Assembly: GCF_018294505.1 (NCBI RefSeq)
Contig: NC_057810.1
Location: 207,408,113-207,472,112, forward strand
DNA: 64,000 nucleotides
Source of the DNA: Triticum aestivum
Lineage: Eukaryota; Streptophyta; Magnoliopsida; Poales; Poaceae
Direction of reading: 5' to 3'
The notes under the pieces are model-generated. The model was not told the DNA's origin and did no database searches. It saw only the letters and a program-made list of their open reading frames with translations. The translations under genes and the position numbers were made by a program. Below, piece by piece: positions 34,901 through 43,579 of this stretch (position 1 is its first letter; each line of letters opens with the position of its first letter).

Positions 34901-35664
34901 CACTTGGCGGGGCTCTCAAGGAAGCAAAGGATGCTGCCGCAACTGCAGAGGCCGCCAAGAAGGAGCTGGAGGTGAAGGTGGCGCAGCTGGAGGCAGATCT
35001 CAAGGCGAGCGGCGAGGAGCTTGCCGTGCTCAAGCGTGAGCGCGAGAAGGACGCTGCCGCTCATGGCGAGCTGCAGGGTCTTCTCGCAGAGAGGAGCAAG
35101 GAGCTCGGCGCCGCCAAGGATTCCAAGGCGGATCTCGAGCTGAAGTTGGCCACGTTGACTTAGACGCTGGACGCCGCCAGGGAGCGAGAGGTGACCTTGT
35201 CGGGGAAGTTCAAGGTCGATGAGGCGCTGTTGGAGAATGCTACTGCCGCCTACGACGCCTTCAGGGAGACAGTGGAGCATTGGACTGAAGGTCTTGTGGA
35301 TGCTGCCACTGCCATCGACGGGGAGTTGGCGCAGCTGGGGATAGAGGATTTTGGGTATCCCTCTGACGAGCATCTCCAACCCAGCGCCAAGCTCAGCCTG
35401 TTTTTCAAGGGCGTGGCGACGGCACTCCAGCGGCTCCTGGAGAGGATCCCAAAGCAGCTGGCCAACGAGTCGCGCAGGATTTGCACGAGGGCTCTCCAGA
35501 AGGTGCTGATGAAGGTGGCCTTCCGCAATCCAGGCCTCAACCTCACCAACGTCCTCAAGTCCTTGCCGCCGGATGCTGATCGGGATGCGCTCAAGGCCCT
35601 TGTCGCAACCATCATGGACAAGGTGAGCGAGATCAAGAGGGTTGAGGGCGATCGCGTAGACTAG
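31935..35664 (+). pseudogene. Antisense four-exon gene of element D ('putative gypsy-type transposon' domain protein), two nonsense codons
   Basis: Predicted exons 31935-33526, 33618-33766, 33850-34050 and 34148-35664 are bounded by GTAAGT/TTTTCAG, GTAAGT/TTGTGCAG and GTAACC/TTCTTCAG, and sum to 3459 nt (1153 codons), exactly in frame. Breaks are TGA 32361 and TAG 35161. The N-terminus (ATG 31935, MAPKADKGKG) leads into the plant Transposase_28-type domain (YPFFALFFYCGLYPPFSDFF, then FTPNAVLTMAVFAHLCENFI). Exon 3 encodes repeats of the form SPARE/SPARD. Exon 4 encodes a long coiled coil (about 34590-35150) and a helical C-terminus. Function is unknown. It converges tail to tail with integrase. 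Extra antisense ORFs of this kind are known in Tat-lineage elements; the exon model is my inference from splice sites and frame. Confidence 0.82.
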
Positions 35665-36488
35665 GCCGCCCATTTCCTTTCCTCCTTGTCACTGCTGGCC
35701 ATATTATGAGATCAATCTGTTAGGCGCTGTGACAAGTTATCTTGTAATATAACTCTATTTCTGTTATCAATTGCTATGTTATTTCCTTTAATAGATTCCT
35801 TCCTTTGTATGTTTTTACCCTACGCTTTTAGGGGACTTGTCGGCGCAGGCACCCGAGCCGCGAGCGCTGAGTGCGGGACATCAACAGCCTGCTGGCGGTG
35901 CCGCTTCCGACAAGAAACCTTGTCGCGACTAGTTGCAGCACACTTAAGTTGTTGAGCGGACTCGAAACAAAGTAAGGGCGCAACTAGCTACGAGTTGGTT
36001 CCTCCGCGCACAGGTTTTCCATACAAAGCATGGTCGTTCAAGGAAGATAACTTAAAAATTTAAAACTGATTGCTCAAACTTTGGCAACTTAGCTTTTCTG
36101 TCGTTTGCTTCCCGGCAAGGTTTCCGTCAAGGCGAAACTTTCTTGAACGACGCCTGTTCCACATCATTATCTTCTCCTCCCCCCATCCCCCCGGCAAACT
36201 TGTGCGCGAGGGAATCTTCCTCCCTTTGAGAAAAAGAAAGAAGAGAAAATAACGATATGGAGCCTTACGGTTCGTTATTGCTTACCGGGGGTAGGTGCTG
36301 CACAAAGTGTCAGATAATGCATGCAAGAAAGAATATAATGCATGAAATTGACAAGATGTGCGGAGCACATGAGCTTTACTTATGCACGGGATCTGCGCCC
36401 GGCTTTGTACAAAGGATTACATGCAACATCGGCAAGACTTGTACAAAAGGTGGTTGCCGGAACAGGTTCCGGCAACCGCGCCCTATGG
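35665..36488. other. Convergent intergenic region of element D
   Basis: Between the antisense gene stop (35664) and the integrase stop (36489). Includes ATAATATAAC-like and TTGTAATATAAC stretches after 35735 that could serve polyadenylation of the antisense transcript. No coding seen. Confidence 0.5.
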
Positions 36489-37600
36489 CTAAAACTTACG
36501 AAGATGCTCAATGTTCCAGGAGTTGCTCACCGGAATGCCATCTTCGGTCTCAAGGCGGACAGCGCCGGGCCTAGTGACTCATTTCACCCGATAAGGGCCT
36601 TCCCACTTCGGCGTCAACTTGTTGGAATTCTTGGCGGACTAAATGCGCCGAAGAACAAGGTCGCCTTCCTCGAAGCTTCTGGCTTTAACTTTGCGGCTAT
36701 GGTAGCGGTGCAAAGCTTGCTGGTACCGAGCAGCTCGTACAGCAGCCTGAAGACGATCTTCCTCAAGGAGCAGCGCGTCATCTTGTCGCAGCTGCTCTTG
36801 CTCAAGCTCATCATAAGCGAGCACTCGAGGTAACCCGTATACGAGTTCCATGGGGAGAACTGCCTCCGCTCCATAGACTAGAGCGAAAGGTGTCCGGCCA
36901 GTGGCTCGATTTGGCGTCGTCCTGATCGACCAAAGAACCACCGGCAGCTCCTCGATCCAGTTTCTTCCGCACTTGTGCAGCCTATCGAAAGTTCTGGTCT
37001 TGAGCCCGCGCAGCACTTCAGCATTTGCCCTCTCTGCTTGACCGTCGCTTCTCGGATGAGCAACAGAAGCGAAGCAGATCTTGGCACCAAGATCTTGGAC
37101 GTACTGCATGAAGGTGCGGCTCGTGAATTGCGTGCCGTTGTCGGTGATGATCCTGTTAGGGATCCCGAAACGGCAAACAATCGACCTAAAGAATTTGATT
37201 GCTGACTGTGCTGTCACCTTCCTCACTGGTTCCACTTCCGGCCACTTTGTGAACTTGTCGATTGCAACGTACAAGTACTCAAAGCCCCCGACAGCTCGAG
37301 GGAAGGGGCCGAGGATATCGAGCCCCCAAACCGAAAATGGCCAGGACAAAGGGATCGTCTGGAGAGATTGACCTGGCTGGTGTATCTACTTGGAATGAAA
37401 CTAGCACGCTTCACACTTGGTTACTTGTGCAGTTGCATCCTGGAGGGCTATCGGCCAAAAGAAACCTTGCCGGAAAGCTTTGCCGGCAAGTGCTCTTGCG
37501 CCAATGTGGTGAACACATATGCCTCCATGTATCTCTGCCAACAGCTTTTGTCCGTCTTCCCGGCAAATATAGACGGCGCGAGGAGCGGGATGTGCTCGGA
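36489..37600 (-). pseudogene. Integrase remnant of element D
   Basis: Minus strand. The zinc-binding region shows H…HH…CEAC (near 37420-37530), then the core: first Asp in WGLDILGPFP, second in IITDNGTQF, and Glu in DGQAERANAEV, so the DDE triad is visible. A GPY/F-type tail follows (NKLTPKWEGPYRV, WNIEHLRKF) to the natural stop at 36489. Two stops lie between the zinc finger and core, and two in the tail (36639 and about 36580). The RT and RNase H expected upstream are absent. Confidence 0.9.
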
Positions 37601-37806
37601 CTTCTAACTATGTTAGAAGGAGCATTATCCCGTCCGGGCGACCGTGTCTCGCTCGTGCTGGTACGCTGGCGTGCATGCTGGTCTTGAGCGCCTCGGGATC
37701 CACCAGCTTGATCTTGGCCCAACAAACGTATGGTACTGCGAGTACCATGACGCTGTCATTCCTGCGCCTCCTGAGATGGGCGCGGAACAAGCGCGGACGT
37801 CGAGGT

Positions 37807-37962
37807 CTACGCCGCCTTGCCCTTGGACCTGGCAGCGTCGTGAGCTTCCTCGTCGACGTCCGTCCTTCCGCCGACGTCTACCCCACCACCCGTTTGCTCC
37901 GGTGGCGGTGGGATCGACGTGGACGGAACAACTGCCTCCGAAGCCTTCTTCTTCGGTGGCAT
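37807..37962 (-). pseudogene. Gag N-terminal stub of element D
   Basis: ATG at 37962 opens a 51-residue frame (MPPKKKASEAVVPSTSIPPP…) ending in TAG 37807. It lies 88 nt inside the 5' LTR (minus strand), where gag should begin. About 200 bp later the sequence is already integrase, so a deletion of several kb has joined the gag start region to the integrase zinc finger, with the junction somewhere in 37560-37800. Confidence 0.7.
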
Positions 37963-38026
37963 GTTGATGAAGAAAATGAAGATCTAGCTCGTGTGAACGC
38001 CGGATCAGGTTCACGCAATCTCGACG

Positions 38027-38049
38027 CCCCCTACCTGGCGCGCCAAAGA
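38027..38049 (-). other. PBS region of element D
   Basis: Minus strand TCTTTGGCGCGCCAGGTAGG follows the 5' LTR directly. TGGCGCGCCAGGTAGGGG is the usual start of PBS in this type of Triticeae Gypsy element; I do not name the tRNA. Confidence 0.8.
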
Positions 38050-38992
38050 TGTCGGGGAAACTGATCCATGAACACCTATGGGGCCGGCGGACCGGGCCCC
38101 TTTCGGTTCGGCGGGGGGCAGAGATCGCACGAAGAGCAGATAGAGGCGAAGCACACGAGCAGTTTACCCAGCTTCGGAGCTCTCCGGAGAGATAATACTC
38201 CTACTGCTGCTTGTCTGATTGTATTGTGTTCTTGCTCGAGAGTGAGCTAAGTGTTTTTATGGCTTCCGAATGAGCTGAACCCCCTCTACGTTGCGCATGG
38301 GCCTCCTTTTATATGCTAAAGGGGTCACCGACAGGTGGCAACGCAGAGAAGGGTAGAAGAGTAAAAAGAGAGGTGGTTGGTACAGTTACTTGTATAGTGC
38401 ACCCTACCTAACCCTGACGGCAGGGGACAAGGGCATTAAATGCCCGTCTGCGTCGCCCAAACAGTGCAGAAAGGTACCGTCAGGGACGCCACCGCTCGCC
38501 ATGATGGCAGTCTTGTCAGCTTCGCATGCCACTGCGCACCGCTGGCTGCACAGCCTTCCGCCACACGCGCCTGGAGAGGCCCCCAGAGTGACACGTTGGT
38601 GGATGCGCTGGAGCGTGGGCGCAGAGTGGCCGCCTGCCGCGGCAAGCGCCTTGCCGCGGCCGTTGTCTTGTCGGGTCCGGAAGCTTGTCGCTCACCGGGC
38701 CCTGATATGCCTTGGTTGGTCTTCCCGGCAAGCTCCTCTTGCCGGGGCCTTGTTGCCTTGCCGGGACACGTGGCGCGTCGCGGCAAGTTCCTTGGGATGC
38801 CTTGGTTGGCCTTCCCGGCAAGCTCCTCTTGCCGGGGCCTTGTCTCCTGAGCTTAAATACTTTGTTCTTGTATGGCTCCAAGGGAACCACGGAGGACCTT
38901 GGCGGTCGCCCGGCAAGCCTTGCCGCGGGGCGCTGCAACTGCCCGTGCACAAGTTCGGGGTACTAGGGTACCCCTATTCTAGTACACCGACA
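38050..38992 (-). repeat. 5' LTR of element D (943 bp)
   Basis: Near-identical partner of 30616-31557, including the 47-bp duplication (38706 and 38797) and the minus-strand TATA box near 38307. Ends at the TSD ATTCT. Confidence 0.95.
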
Positions 38993-38997
38993 ATTCT

Positions 38998-39579
38998 GGA
39001 AGGTCCTTAAGTAAACATTTCAATTCTTCATAACCCAAAAGCAAACTAAGTTCATTGTAATGAGCAATGGAGATCAAATCATCACAATTTTTGGACACGA
39101 TTCGATCATGAAACAATTTGCATAGGAGATATAAATGACCATGTTCATTGCAAAGTTCACAAGTACGGCAAAGGAATTTTAAATTTTCAGCACTCACACC
39201 TAGCCTTTCATTCAACCATTTAGTTTCTAAATGCTTATGCCTCTTGCAATAAATATATTCTCTATTTGGTGTGTTCATGCAAACATGCACTCCCCAAAAG
39301 TTGACATGCTCATAAGAGATATTTTCATCATGGCTAGCAACCATCATTAATACTATGGATATTCAAGGAGTTCATACTAACAACATTGCAATCATGCTCA
39401 TCATTCAAAGATTTAGTACCAAGCATTTTAAAGCATTCTTCTTCTAGCACTTGAGCACAATTTTCCTTTCCATCAAACTCACGAAAGATATTAAAAAGAC
39501 GAAGCGTACGAGACAAACATAACTCCATTTTTTTGTTGTTTTCTTTTATAAAATAAACTAGTGATAAAACAAGAAACAA
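38998..39579 (-). pseudogene. 5' part of the element C ORF (unknown function), separated by element D
   Basis: Two overlapping minus-strand frames (39334-39579 and 38979-39347) carry the start of the C ORF; a frameshift or stop near 39335-39347 separates them. The second is Cys/His-rich (EYIYCKRHKHLE, FLCRTCELCNEHGH), suggestive of metal binding. With D and one ATTCT copy removed, the frame passes into the 3' part at 30610 (…KDLPE|FSHKRF…). Family not recognised. Confidence 0.65.
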
Positions 39580-39625
39580 AAATATTCGATTGCAAGATCT
39601 AAAGATATACCTTCAAGCACTCACC

Positions 39626-39643
39626 TCCCAGGCAACGGCGCCA
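39626..39643 (-). other. PBS of element C, tRNA-Asp type
   Basis: Minus strand TGGCGCCGTTGCCTGGGA starts 10 nt after the LTR; one base differs from full complementarity to plant tRNA-Asp as I remember it. Same primer type and spacing as element A. Confidence 0.85.
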
Positions 39644-39789
39644 GAAAAGAGCTTGATGTCTACTACACAACCTTCTTCTTGTAGACGTTGTTGGGCCTGC
39701 AAGTGCACAGGTTTGTAGGACAGTAGCAAATTTCCCTCAAGTGGATGACCTAAGGTTTATCAATCCGTAGGAGGCGTAGGATGAATATG

Positions 39790-41187
39790 CACTACTAGGG
39801 AAAAGCCTAGCAGCAGCGCGGGTTTTGGGCCTATTAGCAGCGCGGGGGCCGGCGCTACTAATAAGGCGCTACTGCTAACTTATAGCAGTAGCGCGGGTGT
39901 CACCCACGCTACTACTACGTCCTTTAGTAGTAGCGTGGGTAAAAACCCGCGCTACTACTACCAGCGCGGGTTTTTTTTGAATATTTCAAAAAAATATTTC
40001 GATTTTTTCCCTATTTTTCAAATTTCTGAATTATTTTAACCTCAAATCTCTAATCACCCCTCATCGCTGCTCAATTTAATCTCTAATCACCCCTCATCAT
40101 TCCAAATCATCTAACTTCCCAGACGGTCACCCATCCTCTCACTACTCCAGCCTGAGCACGCTTAACTTCCGGGTTCTATTCTCCCTCGTTTCCAAGTCTG
40201 CACTTGTTGTTTTCCTGACAATAGTAAGATGTCAATCCTATTAACCTCAGGAATTTAGTTTGAGCATGAAGTCACACATTTCACTAGTTGAGTTTGAAAC
40301 TATTGTTCTAAAAAATTAGTAACACTAATATTTCTTGAATAATTAGTTTGACCATAGTTTGACCACAATTTGGCCATAGTTTGACCAGATTTGACCAAAA
40401 TTCAAAAAAACTAAAATAATTATTTAGTAACACTAATATTCTAGAATAATTAGTTTGACCATTGTTTGACCACAGTTTGACCACACAGTTTGAAATTTTT
40501 TCGATTTTTTCCACTCTAGATCTTAAAAGGCCCATAACTTTTTTCTGTTAGGTTTTTGAGGATTTTGAAAATGTTTAACGGGGTTCCCCCCGTTAAATTT
40601 GGATGTAACTTTTCGAGTAGATGATTTTTCATATAATTTTTTTTTCATCCGAGTTAGTATGCAAAAGTTATGCCCATTTTTACAAATTCTCGAGAGATTT
40701 TGCAAATAAAGTCGAAATTCATATTTGCAAATTTTCCCAACAACTAGACCACATATCACGTGGGAAACTTATTTTCTTTTATTTTTTTGACATTTTCATC
40801 ATTTTCTTTTTTTTTTTTTTAAACTGAAAAGGCAATCCACAGGGGGGGGGGTGTAGAGTTTGAAAATGGGACCTTTAGTAGTAGCGCGGTTTTTTACCCC
40901 CTCGCTACTACTATGGCACCACTTAGTAGTAGCGACTGCTAAAAACCAACGCTACTGCTATCAAACTTAGTAGTAGCGAGGTTTTAAAAACCCGCGCTAC
41001 TACTATGGCATGTCCCGGGGGGCACGGTAGAGACCGCTTAGTAGTAGCGAGGGTTAAAACCGCGCTGCTGCTATCAACTTAGTAGTAGCGAGGTTTAAAA
41101 ACCTGCACTACTGGTAAGTAGTAGTAGTGAGGGTTTTTAACCCTCGCTACTAGTAACTTTCTGTGTATAGGCTTTTCCCTAGTAGTG
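39790..41187. mobile_element. CACTA-2: non-autonomous CACTA transposon (1398 bp)
   Basis: Perfect 20-bp terminal inverted repeats CACTACTAGGGAAAAGCCTA; TSD ATG at 39787-39789 and 41188-41190. The empty site is seen in the other C LTR near 24537. Subterminal palindromic units built on TAGTAGTAGCGNGGGTTTT and its complement lie at 39815-39975 and 40870-41160. The interior lacks transposase. 39980-40480 is homologous, inverted, to the right half of CACTA-1, including the 5S-derived segment. Confidence 0.96.
40113..40177 (-). pseudogene. 5S rRNA-derived segment inside CACTA-2
   Basis: On the minus strand GGAAGTTAAGCGTGCTCAGG, then GGAGTAGTGAGAGGATGGG and TGACCGTCTGGGAAG follow plant 5S rRNA from about nt 45 to 105. 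The A-box (AAGTTAAGCGTGCT) and C-box (GGATGGGTGACC) are better kept than in CACTA-1. Confidence 0.85.
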
Positions 41188-42936
41188 ATGGTCTCTCTCC
41201 AACAACCTTGCAACCAAATAACAAAGAGTCTCTTGTGTCCCCAACACACCCAATACAATGGTAAATTGTATAGGTGCACTAGTTCGGCGAAGAGATGAAG
41301 ATACAAGTGCAAAATAGATAGTAGATATAGGTTTTTGTAATCTGAAATAAAAAAAACAGCAAGGTAACTAATGATAAAAGTGAGCATAAACGGTATTGCA
41401 ATCATAGGAAACAAGGCCTAGGGTTCATACTTTCACTAGTGCAAGTTCTCTCAACAATAATAACATAGATAGATCATATAACAAGCCCTCAACATGCAAC
41501 AAAGAGTCACTCCAAAGCCACTAATAGCGGAGAATAAACGAAGAGATTATGGTAGGGTACGAAACCACCTCAAAGTTATTCTTTCGGATCAATCTATTCA
41601 AGAGTTCGTACTAGAATAACACCTAAAGACGCAAATCAACCAAAACCCTAATGTCACCTAGATACTCCATTGTCACCTAAAGTATCCGTGGGCATGATTA
41701 TACGATATGCATCACACAGTCTCAGATTCATCTATTCAACCAACACAAAGTACTTCGAAGAGTGCCCCAAAGTTTCTACCGGAAAGTCAAGAACATGTGC
41801 CAACCCTTATGCATAGGTTCATGGGCGGAACCCGCAAGTTGGTCATCAAAACATACATCAAGAGGCACATGATATCCCATTGTCACCACAGATAAGCAAG
41901 GCAAGACATACATCAAGTGTTCTCATAAAAGACTCAACCCGATAAGATAACTTCAAAGGGGAAACTCAATTCATCACAAGAGAGTAGAGGGGGAGAAACA
42001 TCATAAAATCCAACTACATTAGCAAAGCTCGGGATACATCAAGATCGTGCGATAGAGGGAACACGAGAGAGAAAGAGAGATCAAACACATAGCTACTGGT
42101 ACGTACCCTCAGCCCCAAGGGTGAACTACTCCCTCCTCGTCATGGAGAGCGCCGGGATGATGAAGATGGCCACCGATGATGGATCCCCCCTCCGGTAGGG
42201 TGCCGGGAAGGGCTCCCAAGAGGTTTTTGGTGGCTACAGAGGCTTGCGGCGGCGGAACTCCCGATCTATCTTCTTCGTGGATGTTTTTAGGGTATGTGGG
42301 ACTATATAGGTGAAAGAAGTCGGTTGGGGGGGTGCTCGAGGGGTCCACGAGACAGGGGGCGCGCCCTACAAGGGGGGCGCCCTCCTATCTCGTGGGCTCC
42401 TCGAGGATCTTCTGACTTGATCTCCAAGCCTCCAGGATGATAATCTTCCAAAAAATCACGTTGCCGAAGGTTTCATTCCGTTTGGACTCCGTTTGATATT
42501 CCTTTTCTTCGAAATACTAAAACAGGCAATAAAACAACAATATGGGCTGGGCCTTCGGTTAATAGGTTAGTCCCAAAAATGATATAAAAGTGTATAATAA
42601 AGCCCATAATCATTCAAAACACATAGTAATATAGCATGAATGCTTCATAAATTATAGATACGTTGGAGACGTATCAATGAACATGCGAGATAGGACACTT
42701 CCCGGTCGGAATGCCTATAGGGTAAAGGGAGATGGCATGGGTTCCCGCTATCATTGAAGATTTCCGCTCCAATGATATACTCAAGACTTGACCATAATGG
42801 TCCTACTTGTGTAAGACGGTATGTATGGATGTAAGACTCTTGTTATTAAGCTTTTGTGTGTTCAGTGAGCATTGATCTCTGGGATCATTGTACACGTGCA
42901 TTCGGTGATCACGACTTATGTGTCGGGGTCCCCACA

Positions 42937-43570
42937 CACATTTATATGCACAACCTTCAAAAGTAAAACTACAACTATCAAAATTGTTAAATAATCTCTC
43001 AAATAACTACACCATGAGATCCTCAATTCGTTCAGTAATGTCATCATCAATTGGTTTGTAGTCATGTACAACTACCAATCTTTGTAGATAGAGATCTTCA
43101 CGGCATGCAACAACCTCCAAAATTATTGGATCAAGAACACCCGGGAGAACAAAGTACCTACGATCCCATGAATTTGCCTTTGTAATCCCTGCATGCTACA
43201 TCCGTTGCTACAATGCCACTGTCGATGGACAAGCCACCATTGATGGTAATCTTTGCATACCTAGTCAGAGGGGGCCTCCACGCCATATACCTTGGTGCTG
43301 GTGAGGTACGAACATGTCCCCTAGTTGTCGAAGAATCAGTCATAGCGTTGATACAATCCAGCTCTAAGATGAACCTCTCAACAAAATTATTCGTGAAAAG
43401 TGGACTTTGAAATATAGACTCGTGGATCGCCTTTCTACCTGGCTGACTAGAAACAGTTGGTTCGACAATTCTTCCAGAGCCAGGCCTAGAGTGAGTTGAG
43501 CTTTGTGCCATGGAGGCCCAACCTTGCTAGTGGGCAAACAACCAAGCTGGTTTAGGCCCTGGCCACAGTA
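42937..43570 (-). pseudogene. Decayed RNase H-like domain fragment (about 43020-43511)
   Basis: The minus-strand frame 43511 to 43158 ends WRPPLTRYAKITINGGLSID then VATDVACRDYKGKFMGS. This matches the start of plant RNase H-like (RVT_3) domains, W.PP….KIN.DGA….VCRD..G.F.GS. After a stop and a one-base shift, the next frame gives ILEVVACREDLYLQRLVVV and HDYKPIDDDI, the EA.ACREAL…V..D…V..I segment. It is a non-functional piece of a non-LTR element or a domain copy. The first Asp of the active site appears replaced (NGG for DGA). The flanks are unassigned. Confidence 0.65.
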
Positions 43571-43579
43571 GGAGGCTTT

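Larger units (their letters stand above)
30616..38992 (-). mobile_element. Element D: Tat-like Gypsy retrotransposon with internal deletion and spliced antisense gene
   Basis: Flanked by ATTCT (30611-30615 and 38993-38997). LTRs 30616-31557 and 38050-38992. On the minus strand it starts TGTCGGTGTACTAG and ends TTTCCCCGACA; PBS at 38027-38049 and PPT at 31558. Minus-strand coding is reduced to a gag start and a decayed integrase: most of gag, protease, RT and RNase H are gone. A four-exon gene lies on the plus strand. I counted about 17 differences between LTRs by eye (about 98% identity). It inserted into the ORF of element C. Confidence 0.93.
24409..42676 (-). mobile_element. Element C: non-autonomous Athila-type Gypsy retrotransposon, inserted in element B
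   Basis: Flanked by ATGAA on both sides (24404-24408 and 42677-42681). Read on the minus strand it starts TGATACGTCTCCAACGTATC and ends GTAGTAGACATCA. PBS (tRNA-Asp type) at 39626-39643 and PPT at 26031 fix the orientation. It encodes one long ORF of unknown function and no gag, RT or integrase that I can see. It has been hit twice: element D in the ORF and CACTA-2 in the 5' LTR. Without inserts it is about 8.5 kb with two 1622-bp LTRs. Confidence 0.93.
39654..42676 (-). repeat. 5' LTR of element C, interrupted by CACTA-2
   Basis: Without the 1398-bp insert and 3-bp TSD it is 1622 bp, the same as its partner. It carries the promoter inverted repeat at 42335-42405, with arms CTCGAGGGGTCCACGAGACA and TATCTCGTGGGCTCCTCGAG. 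Confidence 0.95.
14458..42936 (+). mobile_element. Element B: LARD-like Gypsy retrotransposon with giant LTRs (Sukkula-like), 5' truncated, hosting element C
   Basis: 14458-16513 matches 22637-24408 plus 42682-42936. PBS at 16518, PPT at 19864, second LTR starting TGTCACACCC at 19878. With element C removed the second LTR is about 4786 bp and the interior 3364 bp. These are the proportions of barley LARDs such as Sukkula (LTR about 4.5-5 kb, interior about 3.5 kb, no ORFs). The first LTR lacks its 5' 2.7 kb. The interior has only decayed integrase sequence at its 3' end, so B depended on other elements for proteins. Confidence 0.85.
19878..42936 (+). repeat. 3' LTR of element B, split by element C
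   Basis: Runs 19878-24408, is broken by element C, and resumes at 42682 to end GGTCCCCACA at 42936. CACTATATAGGGCC (TATA at 21794-21800) and a GC-rich leader (21800-22330) mark the promoter and transcribed region. The long overlapping open frames at 21537-22421 on both strands come from GC richness, not genes. A T-rich tract (CTTTTTCTTTTTCTTTTC) lies at 22495. Confidence 0.88.

Noticed and set aside
36257..37371. Plus-strand open frames opposite the D integrase
   Set aside because: Shadows of the minus-strand integrase, which carries the recognisable motifs.
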